DNA of 17,608 nucleotides from JALZBN01 sp035525375 (GCA_035525375.1 DATLEI010000005.1:1-17608); one strand, 5' to 3'. Positions 1 through 8,030 are shown, counted from the stretch's first letter. Notes: a model not told the origin generated them from the letters alone. Program-made: numbers and translations.

Positions 1-699
1 GCCGTGGCTGTGGAACTCGTGGGTGGCCTCGGGCTCGTCGCTGCCGGCCATCCACTCGTAGGCGACATCGCGGCCGGGCCGGGCGACCGCTTCAGGGTTG
101 GTCGCAATCGCCGGACCCCGGCCCGCCACCGAAAGGCTGGAACCGTGCAGATGCAGACTGACGGGTTTGCCTTCCTTTAGGTCGTTGCGCAGGCGGACGC
201 GAAGACACTCGCCGGGACGCACCCGAAGCGTGAGAGGCTGGATGGCGTCACCCTGCAGGCCGGTAGTAACCGCCGTCTGCTCCGACGTCCCGCTCAGAGG
301 GCCGCTCGAGCCCTGCCCTCCCCGGGCTCGCGCGTTCTGCGCCTCCTCGGCCCGCACCCGAGGCACGTCAGCCTCGAGCACGTACATCTTTCCGCGCGGA
401 TCATGGTCACCGAATCGATTCACGGTGATGTCGACGTCAATGGCGACAACGTCATAGCGCCGCACCGGCGCGCCCTGCGCGCACCGGGGCCCGGTCGACG
501 TCGTTTCCTTCGAGGAGGCGGCGAGGACGAATCCCTCGGCCGCCTCGTGAGCTGTCGGGCCCCTCAGGCGAGATCCGGGCGCAGGCGCGACCGGGGCCTC
601 CGCGCCGATCGCGATCGACTCGACCGGCGCCAAGAGGGCCGCGACGACGGCAACTGCGCCGAGTACGCCGAGGATGGAGCGCCTTGCACGGGCGGCCAG
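1..699 (-). CDS. Multicopper oxidase, N-terminal part (cut by window edge)
   Basis: The reverse frame is open from the window edge for 233 codons. It contains a cupredoxin-like type 3 multicopper oxidase region: a PGE-(C)LRVRLRND stretch followed by an HLHG motif and, at the edge, HEFHSHG. These are the first two His-X-His copper-ligand motifs of such oxidases, which oxidise substrates or Cu(I) outside the membrane. The N-terminus has an arginine-rich start, then an Ala/Val/Leu-rich segment, like a signal peptide or anchor. The start is a problem. The frame is closed upstream by TAA (715-717), and the only start-like codon before the hydrophobic segment is CTG at 697-699, 4 nt after the stop of the cupredoxin gene. 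The next is TTG at 631-633, which would remove half of the hydrophobic segment. Translational coupling to the upstream gene is inferred. The C-terminal copper sites lie outside the window, so the substrate is unknown. Confidence 0.8.
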   Translation of the reverse strand, partial: MAARARRSILGVLGAVAVVAALLAPVESIAIGAEAPVAPAPGSRLRGPTAHEAAEGFVLAASSKETTSTGPRCAQGAPVRRYDVVAIDVDITVNRFGDHDPRGKMYVLEADVPRVRAEEAQNARARGGQGSSGPLSGTSEQTAVTTGLQGDAIQPLTLRVRPGECLRVRLRNDLKEGKPVSLHLHGSSLSVAGRGPAIATNPEAVARPGRDVAYEWMAGSDEPEATHEFHSHG

Positions 700-703
700 G
701 TGG

Positions 704-1945
704 TCAGCCGACCTTTACCGTGCCCTCCATCCCGGTGTGGATGAGGCAGACGTAGGAGTAGGTGCCCGCCTTGGTGAACTTCAACGTGTACGAGAACAAG
801 TCGGGAGGGAACGAGTCGTAGACGCCCGTGCTGTAGTAGCCGGTGCCACCATATGACCCACCGTCGATCTCGGTCGGAGGCGGAGGTGCACCTCCTGTAG
901 TCGTCGTGGCTCCCGTTGTCGTACTAGGTCCGCTCGTCGTGCTCGACGATTCTCCCGGAGGCCCTTCGCCACCCGGTGGCTGCGGCTTTTCGACGCCACC
1001 TCCGGCCGGCATGAAGCTCTTCGGATTCAGGTGCACGGCGCCGTCCGGTGCTTTGGCGATGAAGACCTTGGCGTCTTCGGGAGGGTTGAAGCTGATCGTG
1101 TGGGCGCCGAGGAAGGTCCAGGTAACGGAACCGTTGACAGGAATGGACGCCGTCGCGGGGCCGAAGACGTTGCCGGAGGCCTCCTGCGCCTCCTCGCTCA
1201 CGACACCCGCCTCGGCCTTGTCGGGAGGTGCCGTCTTGGAAGCGTCGACTCCCGGCTGCAACGCTGAAACCGTCCTCTGCAACTCGGCGTCCGCCGCAGC
1301 CTTGTTTTCAGCCTCGGTGGGAACTGTGTCGCCGGCAGGGACCACGGTGATCTTGCCCTGCATCCCGATGCTGTGAACCTCACAGAAATACCGGTAGGTG
1401 CCCGGTGCGATGTCCTTGGAAAGCTTCACATCGAACACCTCACCGTTCGGCAGGAACCCGCTGCTGAACACGCTCTGCTTCCCATTGAACTCCGGCTGGA
1501 CGGCCTTGGGACACGGCGTCTCGCCCGGCCCTGGCGGATTGCCGGTGGCGAGGAAGCAGGGTTGGGCCGCGGACTGGTTCAGGTCGGCGTTGGGGTCATC
1601 GGCGAACATGCTGGGTATCGCCGCGAGCTGCGGAATCGACGACGGGTCGAAGTCGGGGTTCTGCATTTGCGGCTCGGCGGCCTCGAGACCGTCATTCGCC
1701 AGAGTGCCCAACGTGACGGTGTGCGGCTCGCCTGTGAAAACACTCGCAAACTGGACTGCGTCGCCGGGGTGCACCTTCACCTCGTTGGGGAAGTACGCCA
1801 GGAAGGACGCAGCGAACGCCGCTTTGTTGTCGACCGAGACCTTCACAGTGGTTCGTCCGCTCGAACTCGTTGTCTTCTTGTCGTCACTGCTGCACGCCGC
1901 CGCCAGCAACGCCACCAGGACTAGGACAAAGCCGATCCTTCGCAC
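704..1945 (-). CDS. Lipoprotein with two cupredoxin (blue copper) domains
   Basis: This is a 413-aa exported lipoprotein. Residues 1-18 form a signal peptide ending in a lipobox with Cys18. There are two plastocyanin-like domains, each with a complete type 1 copper ligand set. Domain 1 (about 33-203) has His75, Cys188, His191 and Met195; domain 2 (about 255-413) has His282, Cys400, His403 and Met406. The second spacing, C-x2-H-x2-M, is amicyanin-like. A Pro/Gly/Ser/Thr-rich insert (about 320-358) sits inside domain 2, and domain 1 has a long insert between its first His and its Cys. The start is GTG, with GAGG 7 nt upstream. It is expected to act as an electron carrier on the outer face of the membrane. 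The multicopper oxidase gene follows 4 nt downstream, so it may be that enzyme's electron partner (inference). Confidence 0.85.
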   Translation of the reverse strand: MRRIGFVLVLVALLAAACSSDDKKTTSSSGRTTVKVSVDNKAAFAASFLAYFPNEVKVHPGDAVQFASVFTGEPHTVTLGTLANDGLEAAEPQMQNPDFDPSSIPQLAAIPSMFADDPNADLNQSAAQPCFLATGNPPGPGETPCPKAVQPEFNGKQSVFSSGFLPNGEVFDVKLSKDIAPGTYRYFCEVHSIGMQGKITVVPAGDTVPTEAENKAAADAELQRTVSALQPGVDASKTAPPDKAEAGVVSEEAQEASGNVFGPATASIPVNGSVTWTFLGAHTISFNPPEDAKVFIAKAPDGAVHLNPKSFMPAGGGVEKPQPPGGEGPPGESSSTTSGPSTTTGATTTTGGAPPPPTEIDGGSYGGTGYYSTGVYDSFPPDLFSYTLKFTKAGTYSYVCLIHTGMEGTVKVG

Positions 1946-1979
1946 CGCGCCACCTCACCTTTGAGAGACAGAAGACGCA

Positions 1980-2008
1980 ATAGTTGATGACGGCGGCCCG
2001 ATTGTCAA
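1980..2008 (-). promoter_or_regulatory. Sigma70-type promoter of the cupredoxin/oxidase pair
   Basis: On the minus strand a perfect TTGACA (-35, 2003-2008) is followed after exactly 17 bp by AACTAT (-10, 1980-1985). The site lies about 35 nt upstream of the GTG of the cupredoxin lipoprotein and leaves room for its Shine-Dalgarno sequence. The -35 is a full consensus match; the -10 is only partial. Confidence 0.5.
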
Positions 2009-2036
2009 CGACACGCCTCTCCCCCGCGCGCCGGCT

Positions 2037-3059
2037 TCAGCGTTGCGGGGAGCCGAACAGACCGAGGAGCGGGCGCGTCGTCGTGGTCGTCGGTGCCGGC
2101 GCGGCCGTGACCGGTGGCACCCAGACGAGGGGCGGTGGTGATGCCGGCCCCGCTGAAACGGTGGGCTCCGGCGACGGCGTGGATGATGCAGGAGCAGCCG
2201 GGGGCTGGGGCGCCCGGGGGGCAGGCGTACCCTCGTCGCCCATTACATACACCGGCGTTCCAACCGTGACGTGGTCGGGAAACCACTCCGCCGCATTCAT
2301 GGGGATCCGAATGCATCCGTGGGAGGCGGGCTCAGCCGGCACGGAGGTCGAACCGTGGATTGCGTAGCCGCCTTCGAAGTACTGGGAGTTGTAGAGACGA
2401 CCCAGAGGGCTCTTCTCCCAACCGTGGCGCTGCTCGTAGATGGCGAAGGACCCTTGTGGGGTGACCGCGTTCCGGCAGTACCCCTGCGAACAGAACCGCT
2501 CGCCTGACCCACTGGAGATGGACAGCACCTTGTACAGCGAACCGGCCTCGTAGAGAAAGAGCACCTGGCGGTTGAGGTCGACCTCGACCCGTCCTGCGCC
2601 ACCGTCAGGAACAAGTGAGGCCGGTGACTTGGCCGTACCGAGGGCGGTCACCACGTCACCGGTCGCCCGACCTGTGCGCTCGAGGCCGTTCGCCTTCTGG
2701 AACGCCATGACCCCATGTTCGGTGTCGCCGTCGAAGACGTCGTCGACGGTGCCGACCTCGTAGCGCAGCGCGTCGAGCCGCTGCTCCAGCGCAGCTACGC
2801 CCGGGCCCTGATCGCCGTCGCCGAGACCTGGCGGTGGGGGCGGCGGAAGAGTGGTATCTGGCGCCACGGCAGGCGCCTCCCGCACTGCCGGCGTCGTGGT
2901 GTCGACCGTCGGGCTCGACGTCACAGTCGGGTCGACGGCTTGGGGCGTGGCGATCAGGGCGGCGGCATGTTCCTCGCCGCTGGGGGTCGAACACGCCGCG
3001 AGTCCGAGAACCACGACTGCGCCGACGAGAGCCCACGCGACACCGCGTTTGATAGTCAA
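2037..3059 (-). CDS. L,D-transpeptidase lipoprotein (YkuD) with peptidoglycan-binding domain
   Basis: This 340-aa protein should form 3-3 or protein cross-links in the cell wall on the outside of the membrane. A signal peptide ends in a lipobox with Cys23. A Thr/Pro-rich spacer (about 40-80) leads to a PG_binding_1-like repeat (about 85-142, with VMAFQKANGL) and a YkuD catalytic domain (about 157-272). The YkuD active site is visible as His235 and SHGCIR with Cys249. A Pro/Ala/Thr-rich tail of about 65 residues follows, which is unusual for the family and could span or contact the wall. I chose the TTG at 3057-3059 because it gives a compact lysine-arginine n-region before the hydrophobic core. 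A GTG five codons upstream (3072-3074) is the alternative; longer in-frame extension would run antisense through the divergent redoxin gene. Only 33 bp separate it from that gene. Confidence 0.85.
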   Translation of the reverse strand: MTIKRGVAWALVGAVVVLGLAACSTPSGEEHAAALIATPQAVDPTVTSSPTVDTTTPAVREAPAVAPDTTLPPPPPPGLGDGDQGPGVAALEQRLDALRYEVGTVDDVFDGDTEHGVMAFQKANGLERTGRATGDVVTALGTAKSPASLVPDGGAGRVEVDLNRQVLFLYEAGSLYKVLSISSGSGERFCSQGYCRNAVTPQGSFAIYEQRHGWEKSPLGRLYNSQYFEGGYAIHGSTSVPAEPASHGCIRIPMNAAEWFPDHVTVGTPVYVMGDEGTPAPRAPQPPAAPASSTPSPEPTVSAGPASPPPLVWVPPVTAAPAPTTTTTRPLLGLFGSPQR

Positions 3060-3079
3060 GTCTGCCCGGCCCACACACG

Positions 3080-3085
3080 TAGCAT
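3080..3085 (+). promoter_or_regulatory. Candidate -10 box for a leaderless redoxin mRNA
   Basis: TAGCAT lies 7 nt before the ATG of the redoxin gene, and no Shine-Dalgarno sequence is present. This spacing would place the transcription start at or very near the A of the ATG. The same arrangement occurs at four other plus-strand genes in this window. Confidence 0.45.
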
Positions 3086-3092
3086 CGCGCCG

Positions 3093-3548
3093 ATGCTGGC
3101 CCCCGGCGACAAGGCGCCCTCCTTCTCCCTCGCTGACGCCGAGACCGGCGCCGCGGTTTCGGATCCCTGGTTGGCAGGGCGAACCGTGCTCGCATTCTTC
3201 AAGACGACCTGCCCGGTCTGCCAGATGGTCGCCCCCAAGTTGACTGCCCTTGCCAGGGCGGGCGTGCGGGTTGTCGGGGTCGGCGAGGATCCTGTTCCCG
3301 CGCTGCAGAAGTACGCCACGAGGCACGGCCAAGACCTACCCACGCTCAGCGAACCCCCACCGTTCGCCGTCTCGAGCGCGTACGGCGTGTCGAGCGTGCC
3401 GTCCCTCGTAGTAGTCGGCACAGACGGCATCGTTGAAGACGCCGTCGCCAGTTGGGACCGCAGCCGGTGGAACCAAGTGGCTGCATCATTTGGGCTCCCC
3501 GCCATCTCCGACGAGTCCGACGGCCTGCCCCACTTCCGGCCCGGCTGA
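3093..3548 (+). CDS. Thioredoxin-fold protein (AhpC/TSA/TlpA-like redoxin)
   Basis: This is a 151-aa protein with the AhpC/TSA-type opening (PGDKAPSFSLAD) and a redox-active CPVC motif (Cys40, Cys43) after a beta strand, followed by a cis-proline region (VSSVPS) typical of thioredoxin folds. No signal peptide is visible, so a cytoplasmic thiol reductase or peroxiredoxin-like role is inferred; the partner is unknown. ATG at 3093 starts exactly at the conserved region. Its last 63 nt overlap the end of the convergent MFS transporter gene, so the two 3' ends encode protein on both strands. Confidence 0.8.
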   Translation: MLAPGDKAPSFSLADAETGAAVSDPWLAGRTVLAFFKTTCPVCQMVAPKLTALARAGVRVVGVGEDPVPALQKYATRHGQDLPTLSEPPPFAVSSAYGVSSVPSLVVVGTDGIVEDAVASWDRSRWNQVAASFGLPAISDESDGLPHFRPG

Positions 3549-4850
3549 GGCAGCCGCAACCGACACTGACCCGGTCGGGTCGGCATCTCCCGAGTCAAAG
3601 GGATCGTCCAGCGCGTCGGCCAAGCTCGGCCAGCCGAACTTCAGCGCGGCAACGACGATGAGAAACAGGAGCGCGCAGCTGGTCGTCACGACCCGCAGCC
3701 CGACCCAGTCCCCCAGGGCTCCCTGCACCACCGCGCCGAGCGGGTAGATCGTGCCAAGGGCCACCATGTAGAAGCTGAGGATCCGGGCCCGAAAGACGTT
3801 GGGCGCTCGAAGTTGCACGACGGTCGAGAGGCCCGAGAGGATCCCGATGTAGCCCGCGCCGACGAACGCCAGCGCGACAGTCGCGACGGCCAGGTTCGGC
3901 GCGAGGGCATACCCGATCAGGAGGAACGGGAGTACGAACAGGTTCGCAATGAGTACGCGCCGGCGCCCGAACCGGCGGGCCAGGGGCGTCAGTGCGAGCG
4001 CACCGACGACCGCGCCCACGCCCTGAGCAGTCACGAGAATCGAGGTGCCCTCGCCCGCGTGGCCGAACAGCTTGAACGCCACCGCGGGGATGAGGGCGAT
4101 GAACGGCGACAACAAGAGGCCGGCCACCCCAATGGTCGCGATGGCCAACCGGCACCCGGGCTCGGCGAGGGCGGCCCGTACGCCGGTCATGATGCGGCGC
4201 AGGACGGTGCCGCCCTCGTCGTCGGGCGGGTTCTGCGGAAGCCGCACAAGCACCAAAGCGATGATCACCGCCCCATACGACGCCGCGTTGATGGCAAAGG
4301 CGAGGGTGTACGAGCCGAAGGCCAGCACGAGCCCGGCCAGCGCAGGCCCGACGACGCGCCCGAGGTTGAACTGCGCCGATGAGAGGGAGATCGCGCCGAG
4401 CAGATCCTCTCGGTCGACGAGATCGGGAAGGATCGCCTGGTACGCGGGGAAGCCGAGAGCGGTCATCATTCCCGCGCCGAGCACGATGGACGTGACGGCT
4501 GCAGGACTTGCGTTCCCGGTGGCGGCCAGGGCGGCCAGAAGGGTGGCGAACAGCGTCTCGCCGATCGTCGTTCCCAGCAACCATCGCTTCCGGTTGACCC
4601 GGTCGGCCATCGCGCCGCCGACGGGCGAGAGGAAGCCGATGGGCACGAACGCGGCGGCGGCGACCAGTCCCGTCCACGACGCCTGGCCGGTCAGTTCGGT
4701 GACGAGAACGCCGACTGCGATGGTCTGCATCCACGAGCCGATATTGGAGACGAGAGCCGCACTCCAAATGAGAGCGAAGTCGCGGCGCCGCAACGGGCGC
4801 AGCGAGGAAAACGACAGAATGCGGGCGCGCCGGCGAGGCTCCTCGGTCAA
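3486..4850 (-). CDS. MFS transporter (MFS_3/EntS-like family)
   Basis: This is a 454-aa polytopic membrane protein of usual length for a major facilitator. The N-terminus carries the family opening (LRxRDFALIWSAALVSNIGSWMQ) and then a loop 2-3 motif, GGAMADRVNRKR, near residues 78-89. About 12 hydrophobic segments can be followed to about residue 410, then an acidic, Gly/Ala-rich cytoplasmic tail. The family exports siderophores, drugs or metabolites; the substrate cannot be read here. The start is TTG at 4848-4850, overlapping the TGA of the upstream lyase-family gene in TTGA, which implies translational coupling. It is the last gene of the minus-strand suf-led gene string. Confidence 0.85.
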   Translation of the reverse strand: MTEEPRRRARILSFSSLRPLRRRDFALIWSAALVSNIGSWMQTIAVGVLVTELTGQASWTGLVAAAAFVPIGFLSPVGGAMADRVNRKRWLLGTTIGETLFATLLAALAATGNASPAAVTSIVLGAGMMTALGFPAYQAILPDLVDREDLLGAISLSSAQFNLGRVVGPALAGLVLAFGSYTLAFAINAASYGAVIIALVLVRLPQNPPDDEGGTVLRRIMTGVRAALAEPGCRLAIATIGVAGLLLSPFIALIPAVAFKLFGHAGEGTSILVTAQGVGAVVGALALTPLARRFGRRRVLIANLFVLPFLLIGYALAPNLAVATVALAFVGAGYIGILSGLSTVVQLRAPNVFRARILSFYMVALGTIYPLGAVVQGALGDWVGLRVVTTSCALLFLIVVAALKFGWPSLADALDDPFDSGDADPTGSVSVAAASAGPEVGQAVGLVGDGGEPK

Positions 4851-5716
4851 GTGTCGGGAGCGGCGTAGCGGGATTCGAGCTCGTAGTGGCTGTCGAGTCC
4901 GACGACGGCGTTGAAACTGTCGAACGTGGTGAGAAGCTCCATCCGGTCGCGCAGGGAACCCTCGTCGCGTAACACTCCGTAGGCCTCCTCCAGGGCGCAG
5001 GCCAGGGCGAAAAGTCCAGTCAACGGGGAGACGATGAGGTCGAACCCGAGGTCGTGCAATTCGCTCGGCGTGAGCAACGGCGTGCGGCCGGCCTCGATCA
5101 TGTTGGCTACCCGGATGATCCCTGGAGTCGCTTTGGTGATCGCCTCCATCTCCTCGGTGGACTCGGGCGCCTCCACGAAGATGGCGTCAACACCCAGGTC
5201 GATCGCCATGCGCGCCCGCTCGCAGGCTTCCTCCAGGTCCACCGCGGCGCGCGCGTCGGTGCGAGCGACGACGAAGAGCTTGTCGCCACTCTCGACGGCC
5301 GCCCTCAGCTTGGCCAGCCAGTCCTCCCGGGGCACGACCCGCTTGCCCGCCATATGCCCGCACTTCTTCGGCCACACCTGGTCTTCGAGAAAGATGCCCG
5401 CGCCGCCGGCACCCTCGAACAACTCCACTGTGCGGATCGTGTTGAGTGCGTTGCCATGGCCGGTGTCGGCATCGACGATCACCGCGGCCTCAGGAATCGA
5501 ACCACAGACGCGTCGGGCCACCTCCGCCATCTCGGCCTGGGTCAGGTATCCGAAGTCAGGAAGGCCGAGCAGTGCCGCCGACGTGGCATACCCGGAGAGA
5601 AAGCAGACCTCGAACCCGGCGCGCGCCGCCATGCGCGCCGAGAGGGCGTCCCACACGCCGGGCATGAGCACGGGATCCCCGGAGGCGAGAAGTGAGCGGA
5701 TGCGGTCGCCGTCCAC
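4847..5716 (-). CDS. Isocitrate lyase/PEP mutase superfamily protein
   Basis: This 289-aa protein spans the usual length of the family, which folds as a TIM barrel and cleaves or forms C-C or P-C bonds of 2-oxo or hydroxy-acids. Visible landmarks are the substrate loop SGYATSAALLG, the metal site DADTGHGN (Asp82, Asp84), LEDQ (Glu111, Asp112), and the lyase signature KKCGH (117-121) with catalytic Cys119. KKCGH points to a C-C lyase (methylisocitrate, dimethylmalate or oxaloacetate type) rather than a phosphonate mutase. The GTG start lies 14 nt after the lipoprotein stop. There is no propionate (prpCD) or glyoxylate gene nearby, so the substrate stays open. It probably shares a transcript with sufCSU upstream and the MFS gene downstream. 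Confidence 0.8.
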   Translation of the reverse strand: MDGDRIRSLLASGDPVLMPGVWDALSARMAARAGFEVCFLSGYATSAALLGLPDFGYLTQAEMAEVARRVCGSIPEAAVIVDADTGHGNALNTIRTVELFEGAGGAGIFLEDQVWPKKCGHMAGKRVVPREDWLAKLRAAVESGDKLFVVARTDARAAVDLEEACERARMAIDLGVDAIFVEAPESTEEMEAITKATPGIIRVANMIEAGRTPLLTPSELHDLGFDLIVSPLTGLFALACALEEAYGVLRDEGSLRDRMELLTTFDSFNAVVGLDSHYELESRYAAPDT

Positions 5717-5717
5717 G

Positions 5718-5743
5718 AGAGATTGAACCCTTAGAGATTGAAC
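5718..5743. repeat. Short direct repeat between lipoprotein and lyase genes
   Basis: AGAGATTGAAC occurs at 5718-5728 and again at 5733-5743 (GTTCAATCTCT on the coding strand). One copy forms the last codons and stop of the lipoprotein gene; the other lies just before the GTG of the lyase-family gene. Confidence 0.6.
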
Positions 5744-6225
5744 ACCGTGTCGTCCACCCCGCAGATCTTGGAGAAATACTCCCTGAGGCGATTCGATGCC
5801 CCGGCGAGATCGCCGAGCTGCTGTGGGCGATTGGCGAGCGCAGCGGCGTTCCCCGACTCGATCTGGTCGGCCAGCGGCGCGTAGAACTCGGCCAGCTTTT
5901 GAATGTCGGGCACCAACACGGGCGGCGCGACAGCTGCGGCCTGCTGCAAATACCCGTTGAGATCACGGATGTAGGGCACCAGCTCGGCCGGCGCCTCTGG
6001 CTTCTTGGCCCCCTTGAACTTGTCGGCCAGCGTGCTCGTGAGCGCGCACAGCTGGTCGCTTCGAGGAACGTTGGGCGGCAACGCCGCGTTGTTCACCTTT
6101 GCCGTGGTGGAGCTGCTGTTCTTGGCCGCGGCCGGCTTCGATGGGGAATCATCACCACCACTGCACCCAGAAAAGACAACACCGAAAGCGAGGACCGCTG
6201 CCACCCAGCTCAATCGCACTCGCAT
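5731..6225 (-). CDS. Small secreted lipoprotein of unknown function
   Basis: This is a 164-aa protein with a clear lipoprotein signal: basic n-region, hydrophobic core and lipobox FSGC with Cys21. A Ser/Lys/Thr-rich spacer follows (22-45), then an apparently helical domain (about 50-164) containing two further cysteines (in QLCALTS and KICGVDD). I recognise no family. It starts 3 nt after the sufU stop and ends 14 nt before the lyase-family gene, so it very likely shares their transcript. Its place in a suf operon is odd because Suf works in the cytoplasm and this product should sit outside. Confidence 0.75.
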   Translation of the reverse strand: MRVRLSWVAAVLAFGVVFSGCSGGDDSPSKPAAAKNSSSTTAKVNNAALPPNVPRSDQLCALTSTLADKFKGAKKPEAPAELVPYIRDLNGYLQQAAAVAPPVLVPDIQKLAEFYAPLADQIESGNAAALANRPQQLGDLAGASNRLREYFSKICGVDDTVFNL

Positions 6226-6228
6226 CCT

Positions 6229-6744
6229 TCAGCCAGCCTCCCGCTCTGAGGGCCGCTCGGGCCCAGCCGCCGCTTCATCGAGAACCTGGGCGAGAGTGTT
6301 CCACGAGAGCGTGGCGCACTTGATACGGACGGGGAACTTGACCACGCCCCGCAATGCGCCGAGGTCGCCGAGCTCCACGGTCGGATCAGGAGCGACGACC
6401 TCCACGACCTCCGTGCCGTCGCCGTCGAGCCTGTGTTCGTGAATTGACATCATCGCTTTGAAGGCCCGGATGAGTTCTCGAGCTTCGGACACCGTCTTTC
6501 CCTTCACCGCCGCCGACATCATCGATGCCGACGACTGGCTGATGGAACACCCTTGCCCATCGATCTTGACGTCACGCACGATGCCGTCCTCGTCAAGGTC
6601 GAGGTAGACGACGACCTCGTCACCGCACAGCGGATTGAACCCCTCGGCCCTGCGAGCGGGCGGGCTGGGGAGCTCGCCCCGGTTCCGCGGGTTGCGGTAG
6701 TGGTCGAGGATGATCTCCCGGTAGAGGTCTTCGAGGCCTGACAT
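6229..6744 (-). CDS. sufU: SufU-type Fe-S assembly / sulfur-transfer protein
   Basis: This 171-aa protein matches SufU: the opening LEDLYREIILDHYRNPRNRG, then the zinc/sulfur ligands Cys40 with Asp42 (LCGDE), Cys66 (DGQGCSIS) and Cys143 (IKCATLSW). The SufU-specific insert between the second and third cysteine, absent from IscU, is present. In Gram-positive bacteria SufU accepts persulfide sulfur from SufS in the cytoplasm and passes it to the SufBCD scaffold. ATG at 6744 is 17 nt after the sufS stop; longer in-frame extensions would overlap sufS and lack conservation. Confidence 0.93.
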   Translation of the reverse strand: MSGLEDLYREIILDHYRNPRNRGELPSPPARRAEGFNPLCGDEVVVYLDLDEDGIVRDVKIDGQGCSISQSSASMMSAAVKGKTVSEARELIRAFKAMMSIHEHRLDGDGTEVVEVVAPDPTVELGDLGALRGVVKFPVRIKCATLSWNTLAQVLDEAAAGPERPSEREAG

Positions 6745-6761
6745 CTGAGGACTCGGCGGCG

Positions 6762-8030
6762 CTAGGCCGGCAGGAAGAGGTCGGAGGCGGCGCCGAGCGA
6801 CTCGCTCAGGGCATCGACATCGGACGGGTCGTTGTAGACGTAGAACGACGCTCTCGCCGTAGCCCCTACACCCAGACGGCGCATCAGCGGCTTGGCGCAA
6901 TGGTGTCCGGCGCGCACGCAGATGCCAGCCTGGTCGAGCACTTGGGAGACATCGTGGGGATGGATGCCCTTGTAGTCGAAGGAGATCACGCCGCCGCGGT
7001 CGCTCGCCACCGGCGGCCCGAAGATCCGGATGTCATCGCCGTGGCGCTCCTGCAGCGACCGGAGCGCATACTCGGTGAGTGCCATCTCGTGCTCGCGCAC
7101 CGCGGGCATTCCCAGCCCCTTGAGATAGTCGATGGCCGCGCCGAGCCCGACCGCTTCCGCAATCGGCGGCGTACCCGCCTCGAACTTCCACGGGATGTCG
7201 TTGGGCAGCCATCCGTCGAGACGCACGTCTCGGATCATCTCACCGCCGCCCAGGAAGGCTGGCATCGCGTCGAGCAACTCCTCACGGGCCCACAGCACGC
7301 CGATGCCTGTGGGTCCGCACATCTTGTGGCCAGAGAAGGCCAAGAAGTCGCAGCCGAGCTCGGAAACGTCGGTGGTGAGGTGAGGCACGTATTGCGCGCC
7401 GTCGACAAGGACGACCGCGCCAGCAGCATGCGCAGCGTCGCAAAGGTGCCGGACGGGGTTAAGGGTGCCGAGCACATTGGACATGGCGGTGAAGCCGAAC
7501 AACGAGACGCCGTCGAGGAGCTCATCGAGATCGTCGAGGATGAGCTTGCCGTCGTCGCCGATCGGGACGTAGCGCAGCTCGATCCCCCGCTCTTCACGCA
7601 GCATGAGCCAGGGAACGATGTTGGCGTGGTGCTCCATCTCAGTGAGGAGGACGGCGTCGCCGGCGCGCAGGTGGGTACGGGCCCAGGAGTGTGCGACCAG
7701 GTTGACGGCCTCGGTTGTGTTCTTGGTGAACACGACCGAGCGCTCAGACGGCGCGCCGATGAAGCGGGCGACCTTCCGTCGAACCCCCTCGTACTCTGCC
7801 GTCGCCTCCTCGGCGATGGCATACACGCCCCGGTGCACGTTGGCGTTCGTCGACTCGTAGTAGCGCTCCATGGCGTCGAGCATCGCCTGGGGCTTCTGTG
7901 AGGTCGCGGCCGAGTCGAGATAGACGAGCGGCGTGTCGCGCCGGAAAATGGGGAAGTCCTTCTTCACCGTCGCCCCATCGATCGGTGTTGCGACCGCCGT
8001 CATCGGCTCCGAGGGCCGCTCGGGCGCCAT
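6762..8030 (-). CDS. sufS: Cysteine desulfurase SufS
   Basis: This 422-aa class V aminotransferase-fold enzyme removes sulfur from cysteine as a persulfide for Fe-S cluster assembly. Pyridoxal phosphate would bind Lys236 in SGHKMCGPTGIGVLW, and the active-site cysteine is Cys378 in RAGHHCAKPLMRRLG, a SufS-type (group II) loop. His135 in EMEHHAN fits the cofactor-stacking position. The ATG at 8030 has a strong AAGGAGG about 10 nt upstream and overlaps sufC by 31 nt. An in-frame ATG at 8001-8003 overlaps the sufC TGA as ATGA and would give 413 aa. The Shine-Dalgarno sequence favours 8030, but it also encodes sufC residues. Confidence 0.95.
   Translation of the reverse strand: MAPERPSEPMTAVATPIDGATVKKDFPIFRRDTPLVYLDSAATSQKPQAMLDAMERYYESTNANVHRGVYAIAEEATAEYEGVRRKVARFIGAPSERSVVFTKNTTEAVNLVAHSWARTHLRAGDAVLLTEMEHHANIVPWLMLREERGIELRYVPIGDDGKLILDDLDELLDGVSLFGFTAMSNVLGTLNPVRHLCDAAHAAGAVVLVDGAQYVPHLTTDVSELGCDFLAFSGHKMCGPTGIGVLWAREELLDAMPAFLGGGEMIRDVRLDGWLPNDIPWKFEAGTPPIAEAVGLGAAIDYLKGLGMPAVREHEMALTEYALRSLQERHGDDIRIFGPPVASDRGGVISFDYKGIHPHDVSQVLDQAGICVRAGHHCAKPLMRRLGVGATARASFYVYNDPSDVDALSESLGAASDLFLPA

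Noticed and set aside
3060..3332. Extension of the L,D-transpeptidase N-terminus by about 90 codons
   Set aside because: The extra region is antisense to the redoxin gene and would place the lipoprotein signal in mid-protein.
6900..7901. 333-codon plus-strand frame opposite sufS
   Set aside because: It is antisense to sufS with all catalytic motifs; its Asp/Glu/Val-rich sequence is typical of complementary-strand shadows in GC-rich DNA.
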